Assembly (NCBI GenBank): GCA_021850485.1
Contig: JAJZLY010000014.1
Coordinates: 1 to 64,000, forward strand
DNA from: Bacillota bacterium
Lineage (GTDB): Bacteria; Bacillota; Sulfobacillia; JAJZYS01; JAJZLH01
Direction of reading: 5' to 3'
Length of the DNA: 64,000 nt
The notes under the pieces are model-generated. The model made no database searches. It worked only from the letters and a program-made list of their open reading frames with translations, and was not told where the DNA came from. This document shows positions 26,542 through 36,223 of this stretch, piece by piece (position 1 is the stretch's first letter; every line of letters begins with the position of its first letter). A program made the position numbers and the translations under genes.

Positions 26542-27368
26542 CACGCCATCTCCTCCCCGGTTGAAACCTCGCCGGCCAGGGCCCGCACCAATCCGTCTGC
26601 GGTGTCCAGCACTAGGCGACCGTCGCTGTCGATGTCGACGGCCCGGCCGCGCACGGTGCTGGTGCCTGCCCGTAACACCACATCTTGGCCGAGGGTGGCC
26701 GAGTGCTGGCGGCACTCCGCCAGCAGTGCCGCGCCGTCACCCGCCGAAAGGGCCTGGTAGCGTTGGTGCATGCCCGCCAAAATGGCCGCCAGGAGCGTGA
26801 ATCTGGGGTGGTTCTGACCAGTCAGGCCCCAAATGGAAGTAGCTCGATCCGTCGCAAACGTCTGCTGGTTGACGTTCACGCCGATGCCGGCGATCACCGC
26901 CTCCAGCCGGTTTCCCTCCAAGAGCGATTCGGCCAAGACGCCGCTCAGCTTCTTTCCGCCGACCAATACGTCATTTGGCCATTTGATGGCAGCGTCCAAG
27001 CCTGTGCTCTCGGCCACCGCCTGCCTTACGGCCGCAGCTGCCAGCAGCGCGATCAAGGCCGCCTTAGCTGGCTCGATCTTCGGTCTGAGCACTAAGGAGA
27101 ATAAGAGGGCGCTACCGGCCGGTGCCACCCAAGCACGCCCAAAGCGACCACGACCGTGGCTTTGGTGATCGGCCACCACCAGCGATCCTTCCCTGGCGCC
27201 GCTGCGCGCCCAGACTTTGGCCCGTTCGTTGGTTGAGGTGATCTGTGCGTGAAACTCCAAAGGGTGCCCCCACACCGTGCCGGCGAGGGCCGCCGTCAGT
27301 TCTGCCTGGTCTGGGGATACCAGCTTGCGGCTGCGACCAGCACCAGGGAATGGGCGTCGCTCAGGCAT
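26541..27368 (-). CDS. birA: Biotin--[acetyl-CoA-carboxylase] ligase, no HTH domain
   Basis: Attaches biotin to carrier proteins. Catalytic motifs: TSTNERAKVWA, the biotin loop VADHQSHGRGRFGRAWVAPAGS (GRGRxGR), IKWPNDVLVGGKKLSGVL and GIGVNVNQ. It lacks the DNA-binding domain, so it does not repress like E. coli BirA. ATG 27368 has GAGGTGG 7 nt upstream and yields 275 residues, overlapping folK by 73 nt; a CTG at 27299 in a CTGA overlap with the folK stop is the alternative. Confidence 0.9.
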   Translation of the reverse strand: MPERRPFPGAGRSRKLVSPDQAELTAALAGTVWGHPLEFHAQITSTNERAKVWARSGAREGSLVVADHQSHGRGRFGRAWVAPAGSALLFSLVLRPKIEPAKAALIALLAAAAVRQAVAESTGLDAAIKWPNDVLVGGKKLSGVLAESLLEGNRLEAVIAGIGVNVNQQTFATDRATSIWGLTGQNHPRFTLLAAILAGMHQRYQALSAGDGAALLAECRQHSATLGQDVVLRAGTSTVRGRAVDIDSDGRLVLDTADGLVRALAGEVSTGEEMA

Positions 27369-27790
27369 CTTTGGACCACCTCTTCCGACAGCGGAATTCC
27401 GGCACGGGGCCACACTTCGAGCAGCGGTACCAGCACAAACGCCCGCTGTCCAATCTCGGGGTGGGGCAACTGGACATGGGGGCTTGCGGTCACCGGACCG
27501 GCCATCAGCAACAGATCGAGGTCAACCGTGCGCGGCCCTTTGGGGGTGACCCGGCGGCGGCCGCAAGCCCGTTCTACCGACAACATGCGAGCCAGGAGCC
27601 CGACCGGGTCAGCCGGCGTATCGATCACCGCCACCGCATTGAGGAACCGGCCTTGGGCGATCGGCCCCACTGGCTCCGTGTCGTAGATGGGAGAGACGGC
27701 CAGCACGGGCAGGTCCAGCAACTCAAGCGCCAGTTCCAGCCAGCGTCGGCGGTTGCCCAGGTTAGAGCCCAGCGCAATGGCAGCCCTCAC
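27296..27790 (-). CDS. folK: 2-amino-4-hydroxy-6-hydroxymethyldihydropteridine pyrophosphokinase (HPPK)
   Basis: Transfers pyrophosphate to 6-hydroxymethyl-dihydropterin in folate synthesis. The 164-residue product starts VRAAIALGSNLGNR and has SPIYDTEPVG, RFLNAVAVIDT and the metal-binding GPRTVDLDLLLMAG, plus PHPEIGQRAFVLVPLLEV. GTG start in a GTGA overlap with folB. Confidence 0.95.
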   Translation of the reverse strand: MRAAIALGSNLGNRRRWLELALELLDLPVLAVSPIYDTEPVGPIAQGRFLNAVAVIDTPADPVGLLARMLSVERACGRRRVTPKGPRTVDLDLLLMAGPVTASPHVQLPHPEIGQRAFVLVPLLEVWPRAGIPLSEEVVQRCLSDAHSLVLVAAASWYPQTRQN

Positions 27791-28143
27791 CGCTCGTGCA
27801 CCGACTCCGCCTCCGTGTGCTGGGACAGCCCGCCCAAGGGAGCCCAGGGCTTACGCACCCGCACCACCACCTTGTCCACGAGCAAGAATGTCGCCAGCAC
27901 ATCGCGGCCAATCCGCTCGGCCATCGCTTCGATCAGCCGCATCGGCTCCCCTTCCATGGTCTTGGCGACCACGGTATACACAGCGCGGTAGTCCAGAGCA
28001 TCGGCCAAGCGATCCGAGCCGTCTTTTGCCTGGTACGTGATTTCCACATCAACGACAAAGGGCTGGCCGTTTTGCTGCTCGTGGCGGTAGGCACCATGGT
28101 GGGCGTAAAAGGTGAGCCCGGCCAACCGGATCAGTCGCTTCAT
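27787..28143 (-). CDS. folB: Dihydroneopterin aldolase
   Basis: Cleaves 7,8-dihydroneopterin in folate synthesis. The 118-residue product has LTFYAHHGAYRHEQQNGQPFVVDVEI, DALDYRAVYTVV and RLIEAMAERIG, all typical of DHNA. ATG overlaps the folP stop as ATGA. Confidence 0.95.
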   Translation of the reverse strand: MKRLIRLAGLTFYAHHGAYRHEQQNGQPFVVDVEITYQAKDGSDRLADALDYRAVYTVVAKTMEGEPMRLIEAMAERIGRDVLATFLLVDKVVVRVRKPWAPLGGLSQHTEAESVHER

Positions 28144-28961
28144 CGGACCATGGCGTCTGCCACCCGCACCGCCTCCGTAACTTCGGCCACATCATGCACC
28201 CGCACCGCGTCCGCACCAAGGGCCACCGCTAAGGCACTGGCAACAGCCGTAGCCTGGGCTCGGTCCTCGACGGACCGACCCGTCAGGTGCCCGAGCACCC
28301 GCTTGCGGCTGACACCCACCAACACCCGCCAGTCGTGGCGGACCAACTGCGGGATCAGTCTCAGAGCCGCAACGCTCTCTTGCGCGTTCTTGCCAAAGCC
28401 AATGCCCGGATCGACCAGGATCTGCTCCGGTGCGATTCCGGACTCTTCGGCAATCTCCTGCGAGCGCTCCAGGAAGGTGACGATCTCGGCCGCCAGATCG
28501 CCCTGGCCTTCATGCAGTCGGTTATGCATCAAGACCACACCCGCCCGCTGGCGGCCGACCACCGCAGCCAGGTCAGGGTGCCGCTGCAGTCCCCACACGT
28601 CGTTCACGACGTGAAAACCGTGAGCCAAGGCTGCCTCTGCCACCTCTGGCTGGGAGGTGTCGATCGACCATACTGCCCCTGCCACCTCGTCCAAGCGAGC
28701 CAGTAGCGGTCCCAGGCGGGCCAATTGATCGGCAGCCGAGACCGGCTGCGCGCCTGGGCGGGTGGACTCGGCGCCGACGTCGATCACCTCGGCTCCGGCA
28801 CCCAGCATCTGGCGGGCGTGGGCCACAGCCATCTCCGGGTCGAGGTAGAGGCCGCCATCGGAAAAAGAGTCCGGCGTCAGGTTCAAGATGCCCATCACCA
28901 GGGTGCGTTCACCCAGTGGCAAGGACAGATCTCGGCAGCGCCACCAGGAGCGCGCAGCCAT
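28140..28961 (-). CDS. folP: Dihydropteroate synthase
   Basis: Condenses p-aminobenzoate with the pterin pyrophosphate made by FolK. The 273-residue TIM barrel has MGILNLTPDSFSDGG, AEVIDVGAESTRPGAQPV, SIDTSQPEV, HVVNDVWG, VDPGIGFGKN and LVGVSRKRVLG. ATG shares its A with the fhs stop (TGATG). Usual length. Confidence 0.97.
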   Translation of the reverse strand: MAARSWWRCRDLSLPLGERTLVMGILNLTPDSFSDGGLYLDPEMAVAHARQMLGAGAEVIDVGAESTRPGAQPVSAADQLARLGPLLARLDEVAGAVWSIDTSQPEVAEAALAHGFHVVNDVWGLQRHPDLAAVVGRQRAGVVLMHNRLHEGQGDLAAEIVTFLERSQEIAEESGIAPEQILVDPGIGFGKNAQESVAALRLIPQLVRHDWRVLVGVSRKRVLGHLTGRSVEDRAQATAVASALAVALGADAVRVHDVAEVTEAVRVADAMVR

Positions 28962-30628
28962 CAGAAGAGGCCGCGAATGTGGCCGTCAGGGCTCAGATCG
29001 ATGCGCTCCGCCGCCGGCTCTTTGGGCAGGCCCGGCATCTGCATCACCGAGCCCAGCAGGGCTACCACAAAACCGGCACCTGCCGCCAGGCGGACCTCCT
29101 TGACCGTCACCGTAAAGCCGTGCGGCCGGCCCAGACGGCTTGGGTCGTCGGTCAGCGAGTACTGGGTCTTGGCCAGGCATACCGGCAGATGTCCATAGCC
29201 CATGGCCGTGATCTGATCCAGGCGGCGGCGGGCGGCAGGCGAGAACTCGACGCCGTCGGCGCCGTACACTTGGCGCACCACAGTTTGCATTTTTTCGACC
29301 AGCGATTGGTCGGCGGTGTACAGGGCGTGCGGCTGCGACAGCTGATCCGCAGCATCCACCACCCGGTGCGCCAAGGCGATCGTGCCCTGACCTCCCTGGG
29401 CGAAGGCATCCACCTGCTCGGCGGCCACACCGCGGGCCCGGGCATGGGCCAGCACCAGATCGCGCTCGGCTGGGGAGTCGGTCGGAAACACGTTCAGAGC
29501 CACCACCGGTGGCAGTCCGTAGGCCAAGACGTTGTCGATATGCCGGTCCAAGTTCACCAAACCGGCCTGCAGAGCGCTCAAATTCTCCTCCTTGAGATCG
29601 GCCGGGCGGACCCCGCCTTGCAGCTTGAGCGCCCGGACGGTGGTCACAACTACCGCTGCCGCTGGCCACAGACCCGAGAGCGGAGCCACAATATCCATGA
29701 ATTTCTCAGCGCCCAGGTCCGAGCCAAAGCCACACTCTACGACGGCATAGTCGCGCAGCTCAAGCGCCAGCCGGGTGGCCAAGATGGAGTTTGTGCCATG
29801 CGCGATGTTGGCGAAGGGGCCGCCATGGATGAAGGCAGGTGTGTGCTCCAAGGTCTGAACCAAGTTCGGCTTGATCGCATCTTTCAATAGCGCCGCCATG
29901 GCTCCCGCAGCACCGAGGTCGCGGCTGGTCACCGGCGAGCCGTCCGTACGGTAGGCGACGATGATGTCGCCCAGCCGCTGCTTAAGGTCCCCGATATCGG
30001 ATGCCAGGCACAAGATGGCCATCACCTCGGAGGCCACCGTGATGACAAAGCCACTTTCCCTGGGAACTCCTTCGCTCCGGCCCCCGAGTCCGATCACAAT
30101 CTGGCGCAAGGCACGGTCATTCATATCCAGGGCCCGCGGCCAGGTAATCTGGCGGATGTCGATATTGAGCGCGTTTCCCTGGTGCAGATGGTTGTCGAGC
30201 ATGGCGGCCAGCAGGTTATGGGCGGTGGTGATGGCGTGGAAGTCACCTGTGAAGTGGAGGTTGATGTCTTCCATCGGCACCACCTGGCTGAAGCCGCCGC
30301 CAGCGGCACCGCCTTTGAGGCCCATGCACGGCCCCAGGGACGGCTCGCGCAGGCAAACCGCTGCCTGCTTGCCGATCAGGGCCAGGGCCTGACCCAGGCC
30401 CACCGAGACCGTCGTCTTGCCTTCACCAGCTGTGGTTGGATTGGTACCTGTGACCAAGATCAGCTTGCCCCGGCCCCGGCCCTTTCTGCGCTCGATGGCA
30501 GACAGCGCCACCTTGGCCTTATAGCGGCCATAGGTCTCGATCTCGTCGTCGTCCAGACCGATCTCTCTGGCGATCTCGATGATCGGCCGTAGTGTGGCCT
30601 GTTCGGCGATCTCTACATCGGACAACAT
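28961..30628 (-). CDS. fhs: Formate--tetrahydrofolate ligase
   Basis: Makes 10-formyl-THF from formate, THF and ATP, feeding purine synthesis or a one-carbon branch. The 555-residue product (family about 556) has the ATP loop NPTTAGEGKTTVSVGL, REPSLGPCMGLKGGAAGGG, FTGDFHAITTAHNLLAAMLDN, FANIAHGTNS and the C-terminal MPGLPKEPAAERID. ATG start follows GGGGAGG by about 10 nt. It precedes folP directly, so folate synthesis and use are in one unit. Confidence 0.97.
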   Translation of the reverse strand: MLSDVEIAEQATLRPIIEIAREIGLDDDEIETYGRYKAKVALSAIERRKGRGRGKLILVTGTNPTTAGEGKTTVSVGLGQALALIGKQAAVCLREPSLGPCMGLKGGAAGGGFSQVVPMEDINLHFTGDFHAITTAHNLLAAMLDNHLHQGNALNIDIRQITWPRALDMNDRALRQIVIGLGGRSEGVPRESGFVITVASEVMAILCLASDIGDLKQRLGDIIVAYRTDGSPVTSRDLGAAGAMAALLKDAIKPNLVQTLEHTPAFIHGGPFANIAHGTNSILATRLALELRDYAVVECGFGSDLGAEKFMDIVAPLSGLWPAAAVVVTTVRALKLQGGVRPADLKEENLSALQAGLVNLDRHIDNVLAYGLPPVVALNVFPTDSPAERDLVLAHARARGVAAEQVDAFAQGGQGTIALAHRVVDAADQLSQPHALYTADQSLVEKMQTVVRQVYGADGVEFSPAARRRLDQITAMGYGHLPVCLAKTQYSLTDDPSRLGRPHGFTVTVKEVRLAAGAGFVVALLGSVMQMPGLPKEPAAERIDLSPDGHIRGLF

Positions 30629-30666
30629 GTCGATTCAGCCTCCCCGTTGGCTCGACGATCTGTGGC

Positions 30667-31809
30667 CTACAGATTGGGCGGCAGCTGCTGCAAGGTCACT
30701 GTGAAGGTGCGCTTGAGCGGGCCGCGGGCCACCACCACAGCCACTTTAGCCCCCGGCTGGAAGTCACTAATCGCGCTTTCCAGGCTGGTGACCCCGGTCA
30801 CCGGGTGGCCCCCCAGCGAGGTGATCACGTCGCCGATCCGGATGCCGGCAAGCTGGGCTGGACCACCCTTAGAGACAGCCAGAACCACCGCTCCATGCGC
30901 CACCGTGGTCTGCAGCTTCTTAGCGATCTGGGCGGTGAGATCCGTGATCTCCACGCCGAGGTAGGCGTGGGTGACAAACCCCTGGCTAATCAACTGACCG
31001 ACCGCCGAGCGGACCGTCGACACCGGGATGGCGAACCCGATGCCCTGGGCCTGGCTGGCAAGCGCCGTGTTCACACCCACCATCTGGCCGTAGAGGTTGA
31101 GCAAGGGGCCGCCGGAGTTGCCCGGATTAATCGCGGCGTCCGTCTGCAGCAGATCACTGTAGACACGGGTTGGTCCATTTGACACCGGGATGCTGATCGG
31201 CCGCCCAGTCGCCGAGATCACGCCCATGGTTACGGTGTGCGACAGGCCGTATGGGTTGCCGATCGCCACCACCCACTGCCCAACCTGGATGGCAGTGGAC
31301 GGCGCAAAGGGAATGACCGGCAGTGGTTTGGGCGCCGAGATCTTGAGCACTGCCAAGTCCAGGCTGTAGTCCTGGCCGACCAGCCTGGCCGTGAACGGCC
31401 GCGTATAACCGGCCACCGTGACCGTGATCCGGTTTGCCCCGTTCACCACGTGCTGATTGGTCAAGATATACCCATTAGCCGAGATGATCGATCCAGAACC
31501 CAAAAACACCTGGGTGGTGGTCGTGGTGGTTGGTGCCTGTAGCGGGTTGAAGGGGTTGAAGGTGGCGGTCGACGTGGGCACATAGGCGGTGACCAGAACC
31601 ACCGCTGGGCTGGCCTTGGCCACTACGGTCGGCACCGTAGCCAGCGAGAGGCCCTGAGATTTGACCAAAGGCTGACTGAGGATGTTCGGCGGTGCCTGCA
31701 ACCACGGGTTGAGCAAGCGCTGGGCGATCAGGTCCCCACCGCCAAATGCTACTCCGGCCAGGAGCGACAGCAATAACACAGCCAAGGCTCTGCGACCCCA
31801 GACTCTCAT
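30667..31809 (-). CDS. htrA: HtrA/DegP-type serine protease with PDZ domain
   Basis: A membrane-anchored, extracytoplasmic quality-control protease, 380 residues. N-terminal anchor RALAVLLLSLLAGVAFGGG, trypsin-like domain with His in ILTNQHVVNG, Asp in DYSLDLAVLKI and Ser in NPGNSGGPLLN, then one PDZ domain (YLGVEITDL ... GIRIGDVITSLGGHPV). The ATG at 31809 is chosen because AAGGAGGT lies 7 nt upstream. Sits between the M16 pair and fhs, with 18 and 38 nt gaps. Confidence 0.95.
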   Translation of the reverse strand: MRVWGRRALAVLLLSLLAGVAFGGGDLIAQRLLNPWLQAPPNILSQPLVKSQGLSLATVPTVVAKASPAVVLVTAYVPTSTATFNPFNPLQAPTTTTTTQVFLGSGSIISANGYILTNQHVVNGANRITVTVAGYTRPFTARLVGQDYSLDLAVLKISAPKPLPVIPFAPSTAIQVGQWVVAIGNPYGLSHTVTMGVISATGRPISIPVSNGPTRVYSDLLQTDAAINPGNSGGPLLNLYGQMVGVNTALASQAQGIGFAIPVSTVRSAVGQLISQGFVTHAYLGVEITDLTAQIAKKLQTTVAHGAVVLAVSKGGPAQLAGIRIGDVITSLGGHPVTGVTSLESAISDFQPGAKVAVVVARGPLKRTFTVTLQQLPPNL

Positions 31810-31827
31810 CGGAAAGACCTCCTTCAC

Positions 31828-33084
31828 CTAGCTGGCGTCACGGACAACCGAAACGGACGCCTGGGCCGGAGTCAGTAGTTCCAGCCGGTGGTCCACCTCG
31901 GATACGCTGATCGACGCCAAGAGATCTGGCAATTGGAATAGATCTTGCCCATGAAACGCCATGCCCAGCCAGGCGTGCGCCAGAGCCTCTGGGCGGTCGA
32001 ACAGCCCCCAGAACTGGCCTATTTGCCGCCGGCGCAGGCGCTCCACCCGGGTGCGATCCAAACCGCTCTTGCGAATCGTGTCGATGCCACGCCACAACTC
32101 TTCTTCCAACCTCTGCGGGTCGACGGTCTCGCCACCGACTGCCACCAGACCAAAACCAGGCCCGGTGAAAGATTGCGCTCCGAAGCCGTCCGTGATCAGA
32201 CCCAGCCGATATAACTCCAAGTACAGGTCGCTTGACTCGCCGAACAGGGCCTCGGCCATCAATCCGGTGGCCGTCTCTTGGCGCAGCTCGGTACTGGGCT
32301 CGGGGTCTTTGAAGCCAATCTCCAAAATGGGCACCGACACGGCCATGGCGGTGTCAACCCGTGGCTGACGAATTCCCGTCGGCTCTGCCGGCGGCTGGAA
32401 ACCTGGAGCCGGACCAGACGGCTCGGGGAAGGCTCTCTCTGCCAGCGCAGCCACAGCCTGTGGATCGACGTCTCCGACCACCACCAGCCGCATGTTGCTC
32501 GGCCGGTAGAAGGCCCGGTGGCACTCGATCAACAGTTCGGCCGTGATCTCCGCCACCGACTCCTCGCTGCCGCCGATCTCTTGGCGGACCGGGTGGTAGT
32601 GGTAGAGGGCATTGAGCAGCGCGTTCCAGGACCGATGTTCCGGCATGTCCTGATACATGCGCAACTCTTGGACGATGATGCCGCGTTCTTTGTCGACGCC
32701 GGCAGCCGTCAGGTACGGGTGTTGCACAAAGGTGAGCAGATGATCCAAGCAGGCTTCCTCTTCGGAGGTCGCAGAAAAGAGATAGGCCGTTTGGAAGTAG
32801 TCCGTAAAGGCATTGTACGAGGCTCCCAGTACGGCGAAACGGTCCATGGCGTTGCCGTCCTTGGACTCGAACAGCCGATGCTCCAAGAAGTGGGCAGTGC
32901 CGGCAGGGATGGCCCGCCTACCGCCGTCCACTGGCACTTGGGTGTCCATCGATCCGTAGCGGACTCCCAGCAGGGCATAGGTCTTGGCAAACCCAGGCAA
33001 TACCAGCGTGGACACCGTCAGGCCAGATCTCAACTGGCTGTGGTAGTGCCGGAGGTCAACGCGCGCCAGGCGCTGTTCGATCAT
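31828..33084 (-). CDS. M16 zinc peptidase, catalytically intact (YmfH-like)
   Basis: A 418-residue insulinase-family protein. The inverted zinc motif HFLEH (in AGTAHFLEHRLFE) and the downstream Glu in ERGIIVQELRMYQD make an intact active site. It pairs with the preceding gene, whose product lacks the motif; such active/inactive pairs form M16B heterodimers, and B. subtilis YmfF-YmfH is the closest model I know. ATG shares its A with the upstream stop (TGATG). Confidence 0.9.
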   Translation of the reverse strand: MIEQRLARVDLRHYHSQLRSGLTVSTLVLPGFAKTYALLGVRYGSMDTQVPVDGGRRAIPAGTAHFLEHRLFESKDGNAMDRFAVLGASYNAFTDYFQTAYLFSATSEEEACLDHLLTFVQHPYLTAAGVDKERGIIVQELRMYQDMPEHRSWNALLNALYHYHPVRQEIGGSEESVAEITAELLIECHRAFYRPSNMRLVVVGDVDPQAVAALAERAFPEPSGPAPGFQPPAEPTGIRQPRVDTAMAVSVPILEIGFKDPEPSTELRQETATGLMAEALFGESSDLYLELYRLGLITDGFGAQSFTGPGFGLVAVGGETVDPQRLEEELWRGIDTIRKSGLDRTRVERLRRRQIGQFWGLFDRPEALAHAWLGMAFHGQDLFQLPDLLASISVSEVDHRLELLTPAQASVSVVRDAS

Positions 33085-34415
33085 CAGGGCTTAGCCTCCT
33101 GCGGCCGAGACATGAAGTACACCGTGTCCAGCGCTATGTCGGAGAAGGCGCGCTGCACGTCTTGCCGGGAGATGGCGCCGAGCGCCGCCCGTTCTAGCTC
33201 CGGGCGGTACGGCTCACCGAGCAGGTCAAGGTCGTAGGCCTGGCCCAAGACCGCCTCAGGACGGTCGGTCTGGGCCGCCAATTCGTTGAGCAGTGCCCGC
33301 TTGGTCATCTCCAGCTCGTCATCGGAGAAGTCGCCGTGGCGCACGGCCTCGACCTGTTGTTCGATAATCTGCTGGGCCGCCAGCTGCTTGGTCGGATCGA
33401 TACCGCTGTGCACGATCAGGAGTCCTTTGAACAGGTCCAGCTGGCTGGCCGCATAGTAGGCCAACGACGCCTCTTCGCGCACATGGCGAAATAGCAGCGA
33501 GTGCGGGTAGCGCCCAAGCACGGCGTTTGCGACCCGGGCGGCGAGTCGGTCCTGATCGCCGGCGTGGCGGCCTACCTGATAGCCCATGACCAGCTTGCTC
33601 TGGTCGACCGGCTGAAACTCCTCAACTCGGCGGACTGTCGACTTCGGCCGCTCCTGTGGCGGCTGATATGGGTCACCTGCGCGCCCTGGCAGGTCGCCAA
33701 ACAGCCGTTCAATCTGGCGGATCATGTCGTCTGCGTCCATGTCGCCACTGGCGGCCACCGTGATCGGTGCCTGGGCCAGGAGTTCATGGTAGGCGGCTGC
33801 CACCTCTTGGGGCCCGGTCTGGTCCAACTGCTCGATGGTTCCATAGGCCGTCTGGCAGTATGGGTCTCCCTCGAACATCGCTTCCAGCATCCGGATTTGG
33901 GCGTACTCGGTCTTATTGTTAAAGATGCCTTGCAGCTCACTGGAGATGGATCGCCGCTCCTCCTCCAGATAGCCGGCGTGGAAACCGTCGCCGTCTATCA
34001 GCGGCTCGCGCAGCACCTCGGCCCACAGGCCGAGGGCCTTGTCCCAGATCGGTTCAGGCAGGATGCGATCCGATACGCAGCCTAGCCTCAGATGCAACAG
34101 ATGGGCGTTACCGAGCTTGCTGGCGGCGCCAGTCAGGGACGCCCCGTAGAGGCTGTCCAGGAGTGCGCGCAGCTGCAAGGTCTCCGGGACGCGGCTACTT
34201 CCCCGCACCAAGACGGCAGGGACCAACGCCTGAGCCGCAGTCTGACTTCCCAGCCGCAAGCGGCAGGTGAGCATGATGCTCCGCCGGCGGAACTTACGGC
34301 TGGGCAGCAGCAAGATGCGGATGCCATTGCTCAAGTGGTGGGTCACCAGCCGGCTGGAAATCGCCGATTGGGTCCCCTCTTTGCGTTGCGGGTGAAGGGG
34401 TGAGAAAGCGCTCAA
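33084..34415 (-). CDS. M16 family protein lacking the zinc motif (YmfF-like)
   Basis: A 443-residue M16 fold protein. Where HxxEH should be, it has [14 protein letters not shown], so it cannot bind zinc in the usual way. The R/Y pair of the second domain is kept ([17 protein letters not shown]), which in heterodimers completes the active site of the partner. The TTG start overlaps the ftsH stop as TTGA (34412-34415), with GGAGAGAAGG just upstream. Confidence 0.88.
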   Translation of the reverse strand: MSAFSPLHPQRKEGTQSAISSRLVTHHLSNGIRILLLPSRKFRRRSIMLTCRLRLGSQTAAQALVPAVLVRGSSRVPETLQLRALLDSLYGASLTGAASKLGNAHLLHLRLGCVSDRILPEPIWDKALGLWAEVLREPLIDGDGFHAGYLEEERRSISSELQGIFNNKTEYAQIRMLEAMFEGDPYCQTAYGTIEQLDQTGPQEVAAAYHELLAQAPITVAASGDMDADDMIRQIERLFGDLPGRAGDPYQPPQERPKSTVRRVEEFQPVDQSKLVMGYQVGRHAGDQDRLAARVANAVLGRYPHSLLFRHVREEASLAYYAASQLDLFKGLLIVHSGIDPTKQLAAQQIIEQQVEAVRHGDFSDDELEMTKRALLNELAAQTDRPEAVLGQAYDLDLLGEPYRPELERAALGAISRQDVQRAFSDIALDTVYFMSRPQEAKP

Positions 34416-36223
34416 CTGGCCTTCTCTCCGACACCCATCAGCTGCTCAAACTCCGGCCCCTCTAGGGTTTCTTTCTCAAGCAACTCGGCCGAGATCTTGT
34501 CCAGCTGCTCACGGTGCGCCACCAGCAGGTCCTTGGCCTTCTGATAGCACTCGCCGACGATGCGCCTGGTCTCGTCGTCAATGGTGGCCGCCACCTTTTC
34601 GGAGTAGTTCCGGTCGCGCAGGAAGTCGCGTCCCATGAACACGGTATCTTGCTTGGTGCCGTAGGTCATGGGGCCCAGCGCGTCTGACATGCCGAACTCG
34701 GTAATCATCCGCCGCACCATCTTGGTCGCCTTGTCGAGGTCGTCGCTGGCACCAGTGGTGATCTCGCCAAACACCACTTCCTCGGCTGCCCGCCCGCCCA
34801 GAGCGGCGGTCACCCGGTCGGTGAACTCCTCCTTGGAGACCAGATAGCGATCTTCTCTCGGCATTTGCATGGTATAGCCCAGTCCCATCCCGCGCGGAAT
34901 GATCGTCACCTTGACCACCGGATCAGCATGCTCCAAGACGGTGGCGACCAGGGCGTGACCGACTTCGTGAAAGGCCACGACGCGCCGTTCTTTCTCGTTC
35001 ATGACCCGAGCCTTGCGCTGGGGGCCGGCGATCACCCGCTCCACAGCCTCGCGCAACTCGTCCATGCCGACCCGCTTCTTGCGACGGCGTGCGGTCAAAA
35101 GGGCGCCTTCGTTCAGCATGTTGGCCAAATCGGCACCGGTAAATCCCGGTGTCATCCGGGCGATGTCTCCAAGGTCGACCTCTTTTTCAAGCGGCTTGTT
35201 GCGGGCGTGCACGTCCAAAATCTCCTGCCGGCTCTTCAGGTCCGGCCGGTGGATGACCACCTGGCGGTCGAAGCGGCCGGGACGCAACAGGGCTGGATCC
35301 AGCACGTCCGGGCGGTTGGTGGCGGCCATCACGATGATGCCCTCGTTGACACCAAAGCCGTCCATCTCTACCAGCAACTGATTCAGCGTCTGCTCTCGCT
35401 CGTCGTGACCGCCACCGTACCCAGCACCACGCATCCGGCCCACCGCATCGATCTCATCGATGAACACGATGCAGGGCGAGCTCCGCTTTGCCTGATCAAA
35501 CAGGTCGCGGACCCGGGAGGCGCCGACGCCCACAAACATCTCGACGAAGTCGGAGCCAGAAATCGAGAAAAACGGCACCCCAGCTTCGCCAGCCACGGCA
35601 CGAGCCAAAAGCGTCTTGCCGGTGCCCGGTTCGCCGAACAGCAACACACCCTTGGGGATGCGCGCCCCTACCTCCAGATATCGGCGCGGGTGCTTTAGGA
35701 AGTCGATGATCTCGGCCAGCTCTTCTTTGACTTCGTCGACGCCGGCCACATCCTTAAAGGTCACCCGCGTCTTCTCGTCGTTGTTGTGCATGCGCGCCCG
35801 GCTGCGTCCGAACTGCATGACCCGATTCCCGCCACCTTGGCTCTGTTGCATCATGAAGAAGAACAATCCGCCGATGACCAGGGTCGGCAGCAGGTAGATG
35901 AGGAGCGTGGACCACCACGGGCTCTGGGCCGGCGTGGCGATCGAAAACGCCACGTGCTTGGCCGCAAGCAGCGAGATCAGGCTGCTGTCGGAGGTGGGAA
36001 GCACCGCCTGGAACTGCTGGCCGTTGACCAGGGTTCCGGTCATGATCTGGGTCTGCTCGTTCAGCTGGGCACTCTTCAACGATCCCGCCTGCACCGCGGT
36101 CAACATGTGGCTGTACGACCATGTCGGCAGGACAGGGGTCGGCGTCGACACGTACTTGGCCAAGGCCAAGAAGAAAACAATGGCCAACAGGGGGACAATC
36201 AGGCGCCGGAGCATGTTGTTCAT
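34412..36223 (-). CDS. ftsH: ATP-dependent zinc metalloprotease FtsH
   Basis: Membrane AAA+ protease, 603 residues. Two transmembrane helices (about 7-23 and 104-126) flank an extracytoplasmic loop. Walker A reads GEPGTGKT (197-204; Pro is usual at the second place), Walker B is [14 protein letters not shown] is [13 protein letters not shown], and the zinc site is HEVGH (419-423; HEAGH is usual) with a later Asp. Overlaps tilS as ATGA. The tilS-ftsH order is conserved in Bacillota, although hpt, often between them, is missing here. Confidence 0.97.
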   Translation of the reverse strand: MNNMLRRLIVPLLAIVFFLALAKYVSTPTPVLPTWSYSHMLTAVQAGSLKSAQLNEQTQIMTGTLVNGQQFQAVLPTSDSSLISLLAAKHVAFSIATPAQSPWWSTLLIYLLPTLVIGGLFFFMMQQSQGGGNRVMQFGRSRARMHNNDEKTRVTFKDVAGVDEVKEELAEIIDFLKHPRRYLEVGARIPKGVLLFGEPGTGKTLLARAVAGEAGVPFFSISGSDFVEMFVGVGASRVRDLFDQAKRSSPCIVFIDEIDAVGRMRGAGYGGGHDEREQTLNQLLVEMDGFGVNEGIIVMAATNRPDVLDPALLRPGRFDRQVVIHRPDLKSRQEILDVHARNKPLEKEVDLGDIARMTPGFTGADLANMLNEGALLTARRRKKRVGMDELREAVERVIAGPQRKARVMNEKERRVVAFHEVGHALVATVLEHADPVVKVTIIPRGMGLGYTMQMPREDRYLVSKEEFTDRVTAALGGRAAEEVVFGEITTGASDDLDKATKMVRRMITEFGMSDALGPMTYGTKQDTVFMGRDFLRDRNYSEKVAATIDDETRRIVGECYQKAKDLLVAHREQLDKISAELLEKETLEGPEFEQLMGVGEKAS

